A stretch of 64,000 nucleotides of DNA. Source: Sarcophilus harrisii (Eukaryota > Chordata > Mammalia > Dasyuromorphia > Dasyuridae). Shown piece after piece: positions 13,391-22,620 of this stretch. The notes beneath the pieces were generated by a model, which saw only the letters and a list, made by a program, of their open reading frames with translations, did not search any database and had not been told where the DNA came from. The position numbers and the translations under genes were made by a program. Each line of letters opens with the position of its first letter. The stretch's first letter is position 1. Location: NCBI RefSeq assembly GCF_902635505.1, contig NC_045427.1, forward strand, positions 55,330,539-55,394,538, in the 5' to 3' direction.

Positions 13391-13445
13391 CGTCCCCGCG
13401 ACCCGCCGCTACCGCCAGCGCCATCTTCTACCGGCGACCAGCCGG
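13391..13445 (-). CDS. PRMT7: PRMT7 first exon with candidate in-frame upstream start
   Basis: On the minus strand this GC-rich stretch ends in a good donor, GGGACG|GTGAGA (last exon base 13391). It contains ATG at 13424-13422 in the context GAAGATGGCG, which matches the TISU/YY1 element. The reading ATG GCG CTG GCG GTA GCG GCG GGT CGC GGG GAC G gives 34 nt. With the 17 nt at 1460-1444 this makes 51 nt without a stop, so the usual PRMT7 Met becomes residue 18 of a protein starting [17 protein letters not shown]. The transcription start (upper limit) is inferred, and direct splicing of this exon to 1460 is inferred from matching donor, acceptor and phase. Other 5' exons could exist. In most annotation this exon would be called 5' UTR. 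Confidence 0.6.
13415..13427 (-). promoter_or_regulatory. PRMT7: TISU / YY1-type element at PRMT7 exon 1
   Basis: The minus-strand sequence GAAGATGGCGCTG fits the first ten positions of the TISU consensus SAASATGGCGGC. TISU directs initiation on very short leaders and doubles as a YY1 site. The A of its ATG is 13424. Confidence 0.6.
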
Positions 13446-13453
13446 CTCCGAAG

Positions 13454-13459
13454 CACGTG
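13454..13459. promoter_or_regulatory. E-box CACGTG, PRMT7 side
   Basis: This is a core CACGTG in AAGCACGTGTCG, about 30 bp upstream of the PRMT7 upstream ATG. It is a USF/MYC/MiT-type site by motif only. Confidence 0.5.
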
Positions 13460-13565
13460 TCGGGGGGAGGGGGCGGGGGACAGGGGGCGGAGTAAGACTT
13501 ACTTAAGGTCCCGCCCCCTGTCCCATTCGGACACGCCCACCAGGGCCCCGGGGGCGGGGAGGAAA

Positions 13566-13571
13566 CACGTG
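13566..13571. promoter_or_regulatory. E-box CACGTG, SLC7A6OS side
   Basis: This is a core CACGTG in AAACACGTGCGTC, 73 bp before the SLC7A6OS ATG and 112 bp from the other E-box of the same promoter. Confidence 0.5.
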
Positions 13572-13643
13572 CGTCGCGTCGTCGGAGGCGGAGCTAAAAG
13601 GCAATCCCGACATGCCCCGGGGAAGGCGAGTAGGCCCACGACA

Positions 13644-13829
13644 ATGGAGGCCAAGGCGGCGCCTGCGGTGCTGCGAGTGAGGCGGAAGCGCGGCGCGGAT
13701 CCCGCCGAGGCGCTCGTCCTCTCGTGTAAACGGCTGCGGAGCGGGGCCTCCGAAGAGGGGGCGGTGGCCCCGGAAGCGGGGCCCGTGGAGGAGAACGTCT
13801 TCAAACTGGCGGCCACCGTGTCCTCCCAG
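13644..13829 (+). CDS. SLC7A6OS: SLC7A6OS coding exon 1
   Basis: Sixty-two codons, ending in [15 protein letters not shown] at the donor CAG|GTAGCG. The human counterpart reads VFHLVATVCSQ at the same place. An out-of-frame ATG at 13612 precedes the start. Confidence 0.93.
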
Positions 13830-16800
13830 GTAGCGGCGCCCGGCGGGCCGGCGCCCTCTCAGCCATCCCCCGGGCTCGGGCCGCCCCGAGCGGGGCCCGG
13901 CCTCCGCCCCCGTCAGCCGCGCCTGCCGGGATCTGGCCTTTGTCGCTTCTCCGAAAAGCGAGATGATTAATGGGAGGGTTTTTCAGAAGCCAGAGACTGG
14001 CCCCGCACCTGGCGTTTGTTAAATGACCTTCGCCCCAGATCACCCCCCCTCCCCCCCCAGTGCTGGGCAGATGCTCCCGGACGGGAAGAGAAACGCTACG
14101 TGACAAGTGTCTGTCTGGCATTTTCGGGGACGAGACACGGTTTGGAAAGTCATCTAACAGCCATTTATTATGAAACGTACCTAACGCGTATGAGGCTCTG
14201 CCTGCAAAACCCATCGCGGGAATAGGCCCGGGCTCAGAATGTTATTGTCTCTTAGGGAAAGAGGAACGCGGGGTCTCGGGAAGGCGCCGAGACGGGAGGG
14301 CAGGGGGACCGGCCCTGGATTCTGGGGCGCCTCCGTGTTCGCACCCAGCCGTGGTGTTCGGGAGCCTCCCTGTGTCCCCTCTGGACAGTGAGGATGTCGA
14401 GGGTGCTCATTCTCTCCCCTCTCCTCCCTTAGGACGAGCCTGTTCAGAAGTATGTCCGAGAGGCCATCACCCGAGAGAAAGCCACCAGAGCCCTGACTCC
14501 TTCACTGGAAAGTCACCAGAGAATCCGCCAGGAGCTCCTCGCGGCAAAGCAGATGAGCCGGCAGGACGACCGCTACCGCCTGGTCTCCAGGCACCGGGCC
14601 CCCTGTGTGCAGGTAGGGGCCACCCTGCTGGCCGGGGAAGCTGCCAAGGGGATGGAACAGGACGGGCTGACCCCCGAGGCCGCCAAACCAGCGGCCCCAA
14701 AAGGAAGCAACATGGCGGGCGTCCTGGCCTCCTCTGTGGAAGAATTCCAGCTTTTTGACATCATTCAAGAGGACCTCGCTGAGAAAGAGACTCTCTCTAT
14801 TCCCGCCTCCGAGGTAAAGTGCTTGAGACGGCACCGGGTTTTCAGTTGTGTCTGACTCTTCAGAGGCCCCTTCTGGGGTTTTCTTGACAAAGATACTGGA
14901 CCGGTTTGTCCCTTCTTTGGTGGTTTAAGGTTTAACAAAGGGTAAGTGACTTGGCCAGTGTTTGAGGTAGGATTTGAACTCTGGTCTTCCTGACTTCAAG
15001 GCTGGTGCTCTATCCACTGCGCCACCCAGCTGCCCTAACTTCTGTGGGCTGTGGCTGCTTCCAGGAGCAGCCTGTGGAGAGCAGTGCCCAGATAAACCCA
15101 GGTCATAACAGCAATAGTTAGTGGTGAGCAGACATAACCAAATGTATCCATTAACGTAGAAAAGCTTCGTAGTGACCAGGCCCCAGTTCAACAAGGGACT
15201 TTTCCGGCTTGGTTTAGGGTACTCCCATCACTAAAGAAGAGACACCACAGAATTAGGGCCGGAGGTGACAGAAGCATGGCTGGGGAATGCTGCATGTAGT
15301 ATGGCGTGCCCTCATCAGAGAAGGGGCGGGGCTCTGTGAGCAAAGCAGAATTGAATAAGCTCAGGAGAAAAATGAGATATCAAAGTTAGAGAATCCACCC
15401 AAAATGTTCGTAGGGTCTATTGGTGCTGATCTGTGGCAGAGCATTCTAAGCTCGTTTTGCTCTGATCAGCCACCGTACCATGTGATGTCATTTTTGGCCC
15501 TTCGAGAATGAAGGACAGCAACCAATCAACCAAAATTAGGTCAGAACTTTTGGATGAGTGGTTAGTTTTACAGAACTAATTCTTTGTTCCTTTTTTTAAA
15601 AGAGCTTGTTATTTTTCAAGTAATAAGTATTTTTTATACTTTTCTCGCTCCAAACTGCCCTCACTACCACCAATTGAGCAAAATTTTCTGAAGTGAAAAC
15701 TAGCAAAATCCCTCACTACCTAGACTCATAGTTTGATAAAATAAATCCTTATGTTGGTCATATGAAAATGTGTGTCTCTTTTAAGCCTACCATCTTTGCA
15801 GGCGGTGAATAGTATGTTTCATTTTCATTCTTTTGGACTCATGGGTTATTTCATTGATCAGAGTTCTAAAGTCTTTATCATGTTATCAGTGTATAAAGTT
15901 ATTTTCCTAATTCTGCTTACTTTGCTCTCCTTCAATTCATAAAGGCTTTCTTCCCTTTTAAAAACAAAAATTCGTTGTTATAAGGGGTAATCTCTCTCTT
16001 TTTTTTTTTTTTTTTAATAACTTTTTTTGCCAGAACCCATGCCAGGGTAATTTTTTACAATATTACCCCTTGCACTCACTTCTGTTCCGATTTTTCCCCT
16101 CCCTCCACCCCCTCCCCAAGATGAGAAGCAGTCCTACACATATTAAAGAGGTTACAGTATTTCCTAGATACAATATATGTGTGCAGAACCGAACAGTTCT
16201 CTTGTTGCTGAGGGAGAATTGGATTCAGAAGGTATACATAACCCGGGAGGAAAAACAAAAATGCAAACAGTTTACATTCATTTCCTAGTGAGGGGTAATC
16301 TCTTGTAGGGGCTAGAGAAAGGAATGTAGTAAGGAAACATATAGGTAATAATATGAGATAGCAATAAAACTTTATTCTAAAAAATAGGAAATAATGTAAT
16401 TATCGTGGACATTAGAATCATGGGAAAGACGAAAACCAAAAAAATGTATAATGCTATTTGAATTACTTTGTTTCTGGGATGAAAAGGTAAATTGTAGGTG
16501 GTTTTTCATTCACTTTGATCTATTGAGGTTCTTGGCATGTCATGTATGTTAACCATTCTTTTGTATTTTCCTCATAGAAATCTGATCCAGATGTGATACT
16601 TTGTAATTCAGTAAAGATGATTCGTGAGCGGCTATCAATTTCCAAGGATGGGAAAGGAACTGAGCACCGAGAGAAGGACGATGATTATGTCTATGACATT
16701 TACTATATGGAGACACTTACCTCAGGATGGATTGAAAGCATCCTCTCTGTGCAACCATACAGTCAGGAGTGGGAGCTGGTAAGGCAGAGGCAGCATGGGT

Positions 16801-18064
16801 GCAGGCTTAGGTGGACCCTGAGAGCAGGAACTTATGTGTTGTTCCAAGGCTTGTTGTAAGGATAAAAGGAGATAACTCTTGCAAAGTGCTTTGCAAGCCT
16901 TAAAGCGCTCTGTAATTGCTGGCTATTATTGCATTTATTTTCTCCAGTAATAATTTGCATCCTTAAATGTTTGTATTTTACTCATTTTTCTCTAGGTTTG
17001 AGAACACAATCTTTATTTTAAATCACCTGAAAAAAACTTGTAAAGCAGCATTTCTGCAGTTCAAAACTTTAGTCCTTTTTGACTTTCTTGCATTGGGACA
17101 ATAGAAATGTGTTATAAGATTTAGTCTAGGAAGGTCCCCTGAATAGCATCTAGTCCAGGAATCCTTAACCTGGAATTGGTAAATTTTTGTTTTTCTGTTT
17201 TTAAATATTTGGTTTACTTGAATTCTATTGTAATCCTGTGAATTTAAGAATATTATTCTGAAATGAGGTCCACAAACTTTACGAGATTATCAAAGGCAAT
17301 AGACTAAGGAACCCCTGGTCTGGTCCAGCAGTCTGATTCCACAGAAAGGGGAACAAGCTCTAGGGGAAATGGTTTGGCCAAGGTCACAGAGCTAATAACT
17401 AGGAAGCAGCAGAAGTAGGATTAAAATTTAAGCCCTCTGACACCCCCACTCCCAGTGCAGCAGGGCTGGTTCTGCTGTGCTTAGACTAGGTAAATTTTTT
17501 TTTCTTTGTTTTTTTTTTGTTTGTTTGTTTGTTTTTTTCAAAAAGAGATTGTGGTTTGTGATTTCCTGGTACCCTCTGACTTTGACTGTGTTTGTATTGA
17601 GATGAGCAGGTAGCTGATGATCATCAAGCAGAGGAGATTGACGATGATGATGAAGATGAGAACAGTGAGAATCACTGGCGTAATGAGTACCCCGACGAAG
17701 AAGAAGGAAGCAGTGACAGAGCGAGCACCAGAGGTTAATCATAATAAGAGGTCACATTTACCTAGCACTTGGGTATAGTCACCATGAATCAGTGATCTAG
17801 CACCTTTCACTTGCCTCCTCTGGGCTAGTGCTCTGTACTACACACTGTAGATAGAGACAGTAGGACATGATGGTTAGAATACAACTGACTCTGTGACCAG
17901 TATTTATTAAGTACCTACTGTGTGCCAAGCACTGTGGTAAACAGGGAAACAAAGCAGAGGGTGGCAGGAGAGAGAGCCAGTCAGAGAAGTCCCATAATCA
18001 TACAGCTAGGTGAGAAAGGAGATGTCTGAACTGAGCTCTCTTCTATGGGAACTTGGAATTGGGG

Positions 18065-18113
<49 letters not shown>

Positions 18114-18588
18114 GGGGGGAGGGATGAAGCACAGAGTTCCTAATGAGGTAGAATCCAAGGACTGATTTTATAGCAATGAAGTTATCCCAAGGGCATAGTC
18201 GATCCCAAAGTGGTACAACCAGATCAGAAATGAGGAATAAGTCTGAGCCTGTTACTTCTTTAAAATTACTTGTAAGTTATTGTAAGGTTTAAGTGAGTTG
18301 TATAGTTTTTTTTAAGCTGTAAAAGCATCAATTTTTGAATTGTTGAATTATAAAGAAACTTTGTTTCTATTCCTATAAGGACAAAACCACAAACTGGTCA
18401 TCTGTGGATATCTTTTACAAGTGTCTGGTTCATCTATTCTCATTCTTTTTCTAGGATCTGATGAAGAATATGGCAGCTTTAGTGACGAGGAAAGTAGTGT
18501 CATCAGACCCAAGAAGTGGAACAAATATCCCTATGATGTGCTGAAAGAGTTTGAGTATGACAGCTCTCAGGACTTGGATTCAGATTGA
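13644..18588 (+). CDS. SLC7A6OS: SLC7A6OS, Iwr1-family RNA polymerase II nuclear import factor (complete, 5 exons, 341 aa)
   Basis: Coding exons are 13644-13829, 14433-14813, 16578-16778, 17610-17733 and 18455-18588, all with GT-AG introns and phases 0, 0, 0, 1. The joined frame is 1026 nt including TGA. The product is the vertebrate Iwr1 homologue; yeast Iwr1 binds assembled RNA polymerase II and carries it into the nucleus. In human, defects in this gene are linked to a progressive myoclonus epilepsy. Visible support: a basic N-terminus ([10 protein letters not shown], residues about 8-17) and the near-invariant Iwr1 core in exon 3 ([18 protein letters not shown], then [10 protein letters not shown] at 223-232 and [11 protein letters not shown]). 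An acidic stretch follows in exon 4, and the C-terminus is [21 protein letters not shown]. Exons 1-2 are far less conserved. At 341 aa it is longer than the roughly 309 aa human protein; the excess is in exon 2. ATG 13644 is the first ATG in this frame after the promoter. Confidence 0.95.
14433..14813 (+). CDS. SLC7A6OS: SLC7A6OS coding exon 2
   Basis: The acceptor is CTCCCTTAG|GACGAG and the donor GAG|GTAAAG. The exon encodes 127 codons ([20 protein letters not shown] ... [20 protein letters not shown] ... PASE). This is the fast-evolving, probably disordered part. Only short blocks ([24 protein letters not shown]) resemble the human protein. Confidence 0.92.
14826..15037 (-). mobile_element. 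Marsupial tRNA-derived SINE, long form
   Basis: In SLC7A6OS intron 2. Plus-strand reading: 'gttttcttgacaaagatact', 'ggtaagtgacttggccagtg', 'ggatttgaactctggtcttc', 'gctctatccactgcgccacc' and 'cagctgccc', the reverse of the SINE tRNA-like head. Its first bases lie only about 12 bp after the exon 2 donor. Confidence 0.8.
15395..15530 (-). repeat. Marsupial dispersed repeat (SINE-like, family unnamed)
   Basis: The reverse strand reads 'ttcattctcgaagggccaaa', 'aatgacatcacatggtacgg' and 'agcttagaatgctctgccac', a pattern I recall as highly repeated in marsupial genomes. I cannot name the family. Confidence 0.5.
15996..16290 (-). mobile_element. L1 3' end, 5'-truncated, with 13-bp target duplication
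   Basis: In SLC7A6OS intron 2. The reverse strand has 'ataggactgcttgcc'-type sequence (here 'gtaggactgcttctcatctt'), the G-rich UTR and a poly(A) seen as the T run at 15999-16015. AGGGGTAATCTCT flanks it at 15983-15995 and 16291-16303. Good conservation suggests a fairly young insertion. Confidence 0.75.
16578..16778 (+). CDS. SLC7A6OS: SLC7A6OS coding exon 3 (Iwr1 core)
   Basis: Sixty-seven codons after TTCCTCATAG, ending GAGCTG|GTAAGG. This exon is almost identical to human across the Iwr1 core, including [20 protein letters not shown] and [13 protein letters not shown]. Confidence 0.97.
16845..16945 (+). repeat. MIR fragment
   Basis: 'gcaaagtgctttgcaagcct' and 'taaagcgctctgtaattgct' match the 3' part of MIR. 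Confidence 0.5.
17130..17440 (+). repeat. THER/MIR-type remnant, interrupted
   Basis: 'gaatagcatctagtccagga' and then 'tttggccaaggtcacagagc' with 'taataactaggaagcagcag' fit an old therian SINE. The middle (17180-17320) is unrelated. Confidence 0.35.
17610..17733 (+). CDS. SLC7A6OS: SLC7A6OS coding exon 4 (acidic)
   Basis: Forty-one codons plus one base: [20 protein letters not shown] then [21 protein letters not shown]. The acceptor follows GATGAGCAG and the donor is AGAG|GTTAAT. Confidence 0.95.
17892..17965 (-). repeat. L2 3' end fragment, minus strand
   Basis: 'gtatttattaagtacctact' followed by 'gtgtgccaagcactgtggta' is the reversed L2 terminus. Confidence 0.65.
18066..18112 (+). repeat. 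Poly(G) run of 47
   Basis: This is an uninterrupted 47-base G homopolymer in SLC7A6OS intron 4, within a longer G-rich tract (18061-18123). Confidence 0.9.
18455..18588 (+). CDS. SLC7A6OS: SLC7A6OS coding exon 5 and stop
   Basis: The acceptor is TTTTTCTAG|GATCTG. The exon encodes [20 protein letters not shown] then [24 protein letters not shown] and ends in TGA at 18586-18588. The terminal ...DLDSD is shared with the human protein. Confidence 0.96.
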
Positions 18589-19035
18589 GGGATACTCAAG
18601 CATTCACCAGTTGCCTGGAACAAGACCTTTGGCAGCTCTGGCCATAGGCATCATATGCCTTTTTGCTATTGACCCTGTTCCAGTATCATAACTCACCTTG
18701 AAAGGGGAAAGGATTATAAGAAAAACACGCTTCTGGGATATTTGATCCTCCAGTCAAACTCTGGCCTCCAGATAATTTTGTGCTGCTGGAAAAGGAAAAA
18801 CCTATATAAAAAAGCAGAGCTCTTTTACCTCTGTCTGCAGTATTACCTATTGGTTTGGGAAGAAAATCCTCTTTCACGACACTGCCAGAAAATATTTTCT
18901 TTTCCCTAATCTTTATTTTAGCCCTTTAAATTTTCCTTCTTCTGTTTGAAGAGCTGACTTTACATGTTCAAATATACAGCTTTCTTAATATTGAATCTTA
19001 ATTGAATAATTGAAGATAAGCTACCTTTTGAAGCC

Positions 19036-19041
19036 AATAAA
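19036..19041 (+). terminator. SLC7A6OS: SLC7A6OS polyadenylation signal
   Basis: This canonical AATAAA lies 450 nt after the stop codon, in AAGCCAATAAATATGG. The 3' UTR is therefore about 18589 to 19060. No repeat is seen within it. Confidence 0.75.
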
Positions 19042-19203
19042 TATGGATATCACTAATGTGCTTCAGAGGAAAAGATTGATCTTCCCCAACTTCCGTACTG
19101 CTGCTGGAGGCGGGTCATGATTTATGCTGCTGAACTGAGGCCTTTGTGAGCTCTAGTGTTAAAGGCACAAACAACTGCAAAAGGCTGCACTGATAGTATA
19201 CAC

Positions 19204-19209
19204 TTTATT
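19204..19209 (-). terminator. SLC7A6: Candidate SLC7A6 distal polyadenylation signal
   Basis: Minus-strand AATAAA has a T/G-rich stretch downstream (TTGCAGTTGTTTGTGCC). If used, the SLC7A6 3' UTR would be about 8 kb and would end within 170 bp of the SLC7A6OS poly(A) signal. Confidence 0.3.
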
Positions 19210-20439
19210 AACAAAGACATATGCATGTTCACTAAGGTGGTTTCCAGTTGTAAAGATGTTACAGTGAAAATGATCCATATTGATGCTTTCCCATTTCCCA
19301 TCTGTGGCCTTATTTTGATCCTGCTTGTAGTTAGGGGTCCTTTGATGGAAATGCCAAGAAAGCTATATGTATGTATGTATATATGTGAATTTGATGCACT
19401 GATTGTATTAAAAATTATTTTGGAACATGGAAGAAAATATTCCTTAAACTCTTCAATATCACATGTCACCTCTCCTTCCCTAAAGTTAGCAATGAAATAG
19501 CAATGATCAAGTGTGGTCTATTTTGTTTTCCCTTGAGAAAGGTTATGGGCAAGCTTTCACCAAAAGGAAAATCAGAAACAATGGTTTCATAAGCATAAGT
19601 TGTGTAACTGAGTATATATTACAAGTGAATTTACTCAGATCCCCCCTTTAAAACCACAGCTGCCTTTATTCCAGTTTGTCAAAGCACCACTGAATGTAAT
19701 AATTGGAAGCTCCAGCCCAAAGTCATTCTGTAGAGAAAACAATCCCAAGCAGATGCAACAGCCAGATTGCACAGGTTAATAGCTGACTTCCAATCCATTG
19801 TCCCCCAGACAAAAACGACAAATTATCTAGTTCATTTTAAGTCTAACTGGTCTCAGGCCATAATTAAGAAATTGAACTTGGAAAGAAACTTTCTCCTGAC
19901 ATCTTTTTTAGTTTCAGAGGCATCTACCATTCTGCCCAAATTGCCTTCTTTAGGATGGTAATAACTAACTCAACATGAAGTCAGGGATTAAACTGAGTTA
20001 ACAATATAAGACTTACCATTAGTTATGACTTTATAAATTCTGTAGAGGAAAGATCAAGAACATGCTTCACTTCTGAGGTTTTCCTAATGTAAAAATGGAT
20101 GTATGCATCTTTATAAGAGGTGAAACTAGAGATTAAAATTCAATTAATTCTATTAATCCCACCACTGAGCAACAATGATATAAAAGGAAGTCCTGTTCCC
20201 TACTTTGTACTCGCAAATGAAATGCTCCAACTGTGCTTCCCTGCCTTTGGTTCTGGTTAAATCCTTTAAATTATACCTGCACAAGAAATGAAACCTTGCA
20301 AAGACACTACTGGTTAGGCTGATTAGCTACATCAAAGGCCTCTGGAAGCCAAGAACTAGATTATGGATCCAGATCTTGTGACTTCAAATCCAGGGGCCCT
20401 TTCTTCTTGGCAATACTGCCAGACAAGCAGCACCTGTGA

Positions 20440-20640
20440 TATGGGGGAAGAAACACTGAATTTAGAATGAAAAGACACTTTGGAATCCTAGCTCAGCTAT
20501 TTAACACTTTATCTATAGGTTCCAGTTTTCCCAAGGCCTCATCTCTCAGCTTCATTTATTTCTTCAATTACAAAATGAGAGGGGGAAATGGATGACCTTT
20601 AACATACTTTGTAATTCTAAATCCTATGATCTTAATGACT
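20440..20640 (+). repeat. MIR-type SINE remnant
   Basis: 'ggaatcctagctcagctatt' and 'tcaattacaaaatgagaggg' follow the MIR order, with strong decay. Confidence 0.4.
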
Positions 20641-21424
20641 TTAAGGAGGTAGTTTTTAACCTAAAAAGATTTGCAGAGGGAGTTGAGATTTGATGTCTTT
20701 ATTGGACAGCTAATGTTTTAGTACTTGAAATGAGATTGAGATTGAAACCATGCACTTCCCAGAGGACATCATTCAATTTTGGACATCTGGTTGTTAGAAA
20801 GTACTTTGCACCTCTTACAACTTTGTAAGGTGCAGTCTGATTCCTCCTGATGAGGAAAAAAAGTGCTATGGAGTTCACAAGTGATTAACTACATATAAGC
20901 AAAGGAGCTAAAGTTGTTCTCAACCTAAAGGTTCTAGATCACAAACTAAAAAGCTCTTTCTTGACTTTGCCCCAAATATATTATTTTGCTTTTTCAGGCT
21001 AGAAACTAGACTCCAAGAAAACTCTGGCTTGCAATTTCTAGGAATAGCTAGAACTAACAACAGTTGCTCATTATAAAATATAAAGCTAAGGGATATAAAC
21101 TTTTATCAAGAAAGCATATAATTGGATAAGGAGATGATAGGAAGGGATTCAAGACTAAGGGAAACAATCCAAGTGCTTGCACCATGACCCTGAAAAGATG
21201 CAAAGGCAGAAAGGCAAAATTCCAGCATATTGCATAGGTCCTCATCAATGGATGATTGGATGCATGGGTTTCTAGCTGCACTGTTGAAACTTAAAGTGGT
21301 CCCTTAAAGTGATAATTAAGTAAAAGGAAAAGGCAGTTCTGTATCAGTGTGAGCTATTACTTTCCTGTCTCCCAGTTTAAGAAAGCATCAAACACTTTGG
21401 TTTTTAACTAGACTCTCAGTGTGT

Positions 21425-21525
21425 GTAACTTGTGACTAAGAGCAAATCTCAGAACTTATTTTCTCATTTGTAAAATGCAAATGATGCTCTAGCCTCCCTT
21501 AAAGAAAGCATTTTGCAAGCCTTTT
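21425..21525 (+). repeat. MIR fragment
   Basis: 'ttctcatttgtaaaatgcaa' and then 'agcattttgcaagccttttt' resemble the MIR core and 3' end. Confidence 0.4.
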
Positions 21526-21554
21526 TTCAGCGACTTTTCTCTCATTTATCTGTT

Positions 21555-22620
21555 ACCAATGTAATCAACATTTATTAAATGCCTACCAAATATGTGTAAA
21601 GCCCTGGGATAATAAAAAAGAAAAATGATAGTCCTTGCCATGACGGAATTTACATTCTACTAGAATGGACTATAGGTGACATCTACACCTATACATAGAA
21701 TAGTTTAATCTATTAAACTAATAGTTAAATCTATTAAAGCAGAGATCCAGAATTTCAGAGATCACTTTCAACTGGGGGATCAGGGAAGGCTTTGTGGCAG
21801 AGGTGGTGGCTGGGATGAGACGCGTGTAGGTGCCATAGACTGAGGAATGGCTAAACAAATAGTGGTTAATGAGTATAATGAAATAACACAGCATGCGTTG
21901 AAAGGCAAACAGAATTCAAGAGAAACATGGTTAGATGTGAATGAAATCAGAATGAATGAAACCAGAAAGACCATGACCACAATGAAGTAAATGAACACTG
22001 AAATGAAATGAAACACAGCATAACTGGAATTACAATCTTGGCTCCTAGAAAGGATAGGGCTAATTTTGTGATTTCATGAGCTCAGGGAACTAACATAGGG
22101 TTCAAGAGAGGGCCTAGTGATTTAGCCACACCAGCTGGCTGGACTAGGATCTAGGTTGTCCTAGCTCCAACCTGGCTACTTGCCTCTGAGATGTGTAGAC
22201 AACTGGGTTTTGCCTTAAACGTGGTTGCCGTATCTCAAGACCACAGAATGGCTGGATCATAGTTATTGATCTGAGATGGACCTCAGGAGTAGTAAAATCT
22301 AAACCTAGCTAGGGACACCGTGGATTTGTAAAGAATGGGTTCTAGAAGACACTGGAGGCTATTTCAAAAGTCCAGGAAATAGGTGATAAGGGTCTAATTT
22401 AGGGTAGTGGCAGTGGTAGGTAGAATGGGAGAATGATGCAGGAAATAAATGTATAAGTAGAAACAGGATTTTGCAGCTGACTGGATATGACAGCAAAGAA
22501 CCAAGAATGGCTCTGAGGTATCAAAAGGATACGAGTGTCTACAGGTGAGTTTAGACAAAGTAATGATTGGGCCTGGGAGAGGGAAGAGATGGAGGGGGGA
22601 GTTAGGAGTTTGTGGTATTT
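21555..22620 (-). repeat. L2 LINE, minus strand, with old L1 piece inside
   Basis: 21560-21820 has 'aatcaacatttattaaatgc' and 'gtccttgccatgacggaatt'. 22340-22620 has 'ggctatttcaaaagtccagg' and 'gtctaatttagggtagtggc'. Between them 21826-22030 looks like a decayed L1 3' piece ('gaggaatggctaaacaaata'). 22040-22335 is unassigned. Confidence 0.5.

Larger units (their letters stand above)
13391..13643. promoter_or_regulatory. Bidirectional promoter PRMT7 (-) / SLC7A6OS (+)
   Basis: Only about 220 bp separate the PRMT7 upstream ATG (13424) from the SLC7A6OS ATG (13644). The interval has no obvious TATA box, several GC boxes (GGGGGCGGGG type near 13465-13490 and CCCGCCCC near 13510) and two CACGTG E-boxes at 13454-13459 and 13566-13571, one close to each gene. 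A YY1-type AAGATGGCG lies at the PRMT7 side. The divergent order agrees with human 16q22.1. Start sites themselves are not visible. Confidence 0.8.
12300..14800. promoter_or_regulatory. CpG island over the PRMT7/SLC7A6OS divergent start
   Basis: GC content and CpG density rise sharply at about 12290 and fall again after about 14800, against an AT-rich background. The island covers PRMT7 exon 1 and SLC7A6OS exons 1-2. Long open frames inside it on both strands (for example 12874-13335) are products of high GC and have no family resemblance. The non-repeat segment 12300-13380 holds no recognisable exon. Confidence 0.85.

Noticed and set aside
13569-13643. N-terminal extension of SLC7A6OS upstream of ATG 13644 in the same open frame
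   Set aside because: The frame is open back to 13569 but contains no ATG, and the extra residues have no counterpart in the human protein.
14967-15037. tRNA-like sequence on the minus strand
   Set aside because: It is the tRNA-derived head of a SINE, not a tRNA gene; the same holds for the other SINE copies.
19122-19500. Overlapping open frames of 114-115 codons on opposite strands
   Set aside because: Neither resembles a known protein; they lie in the convergent 3' region and are probably chance.
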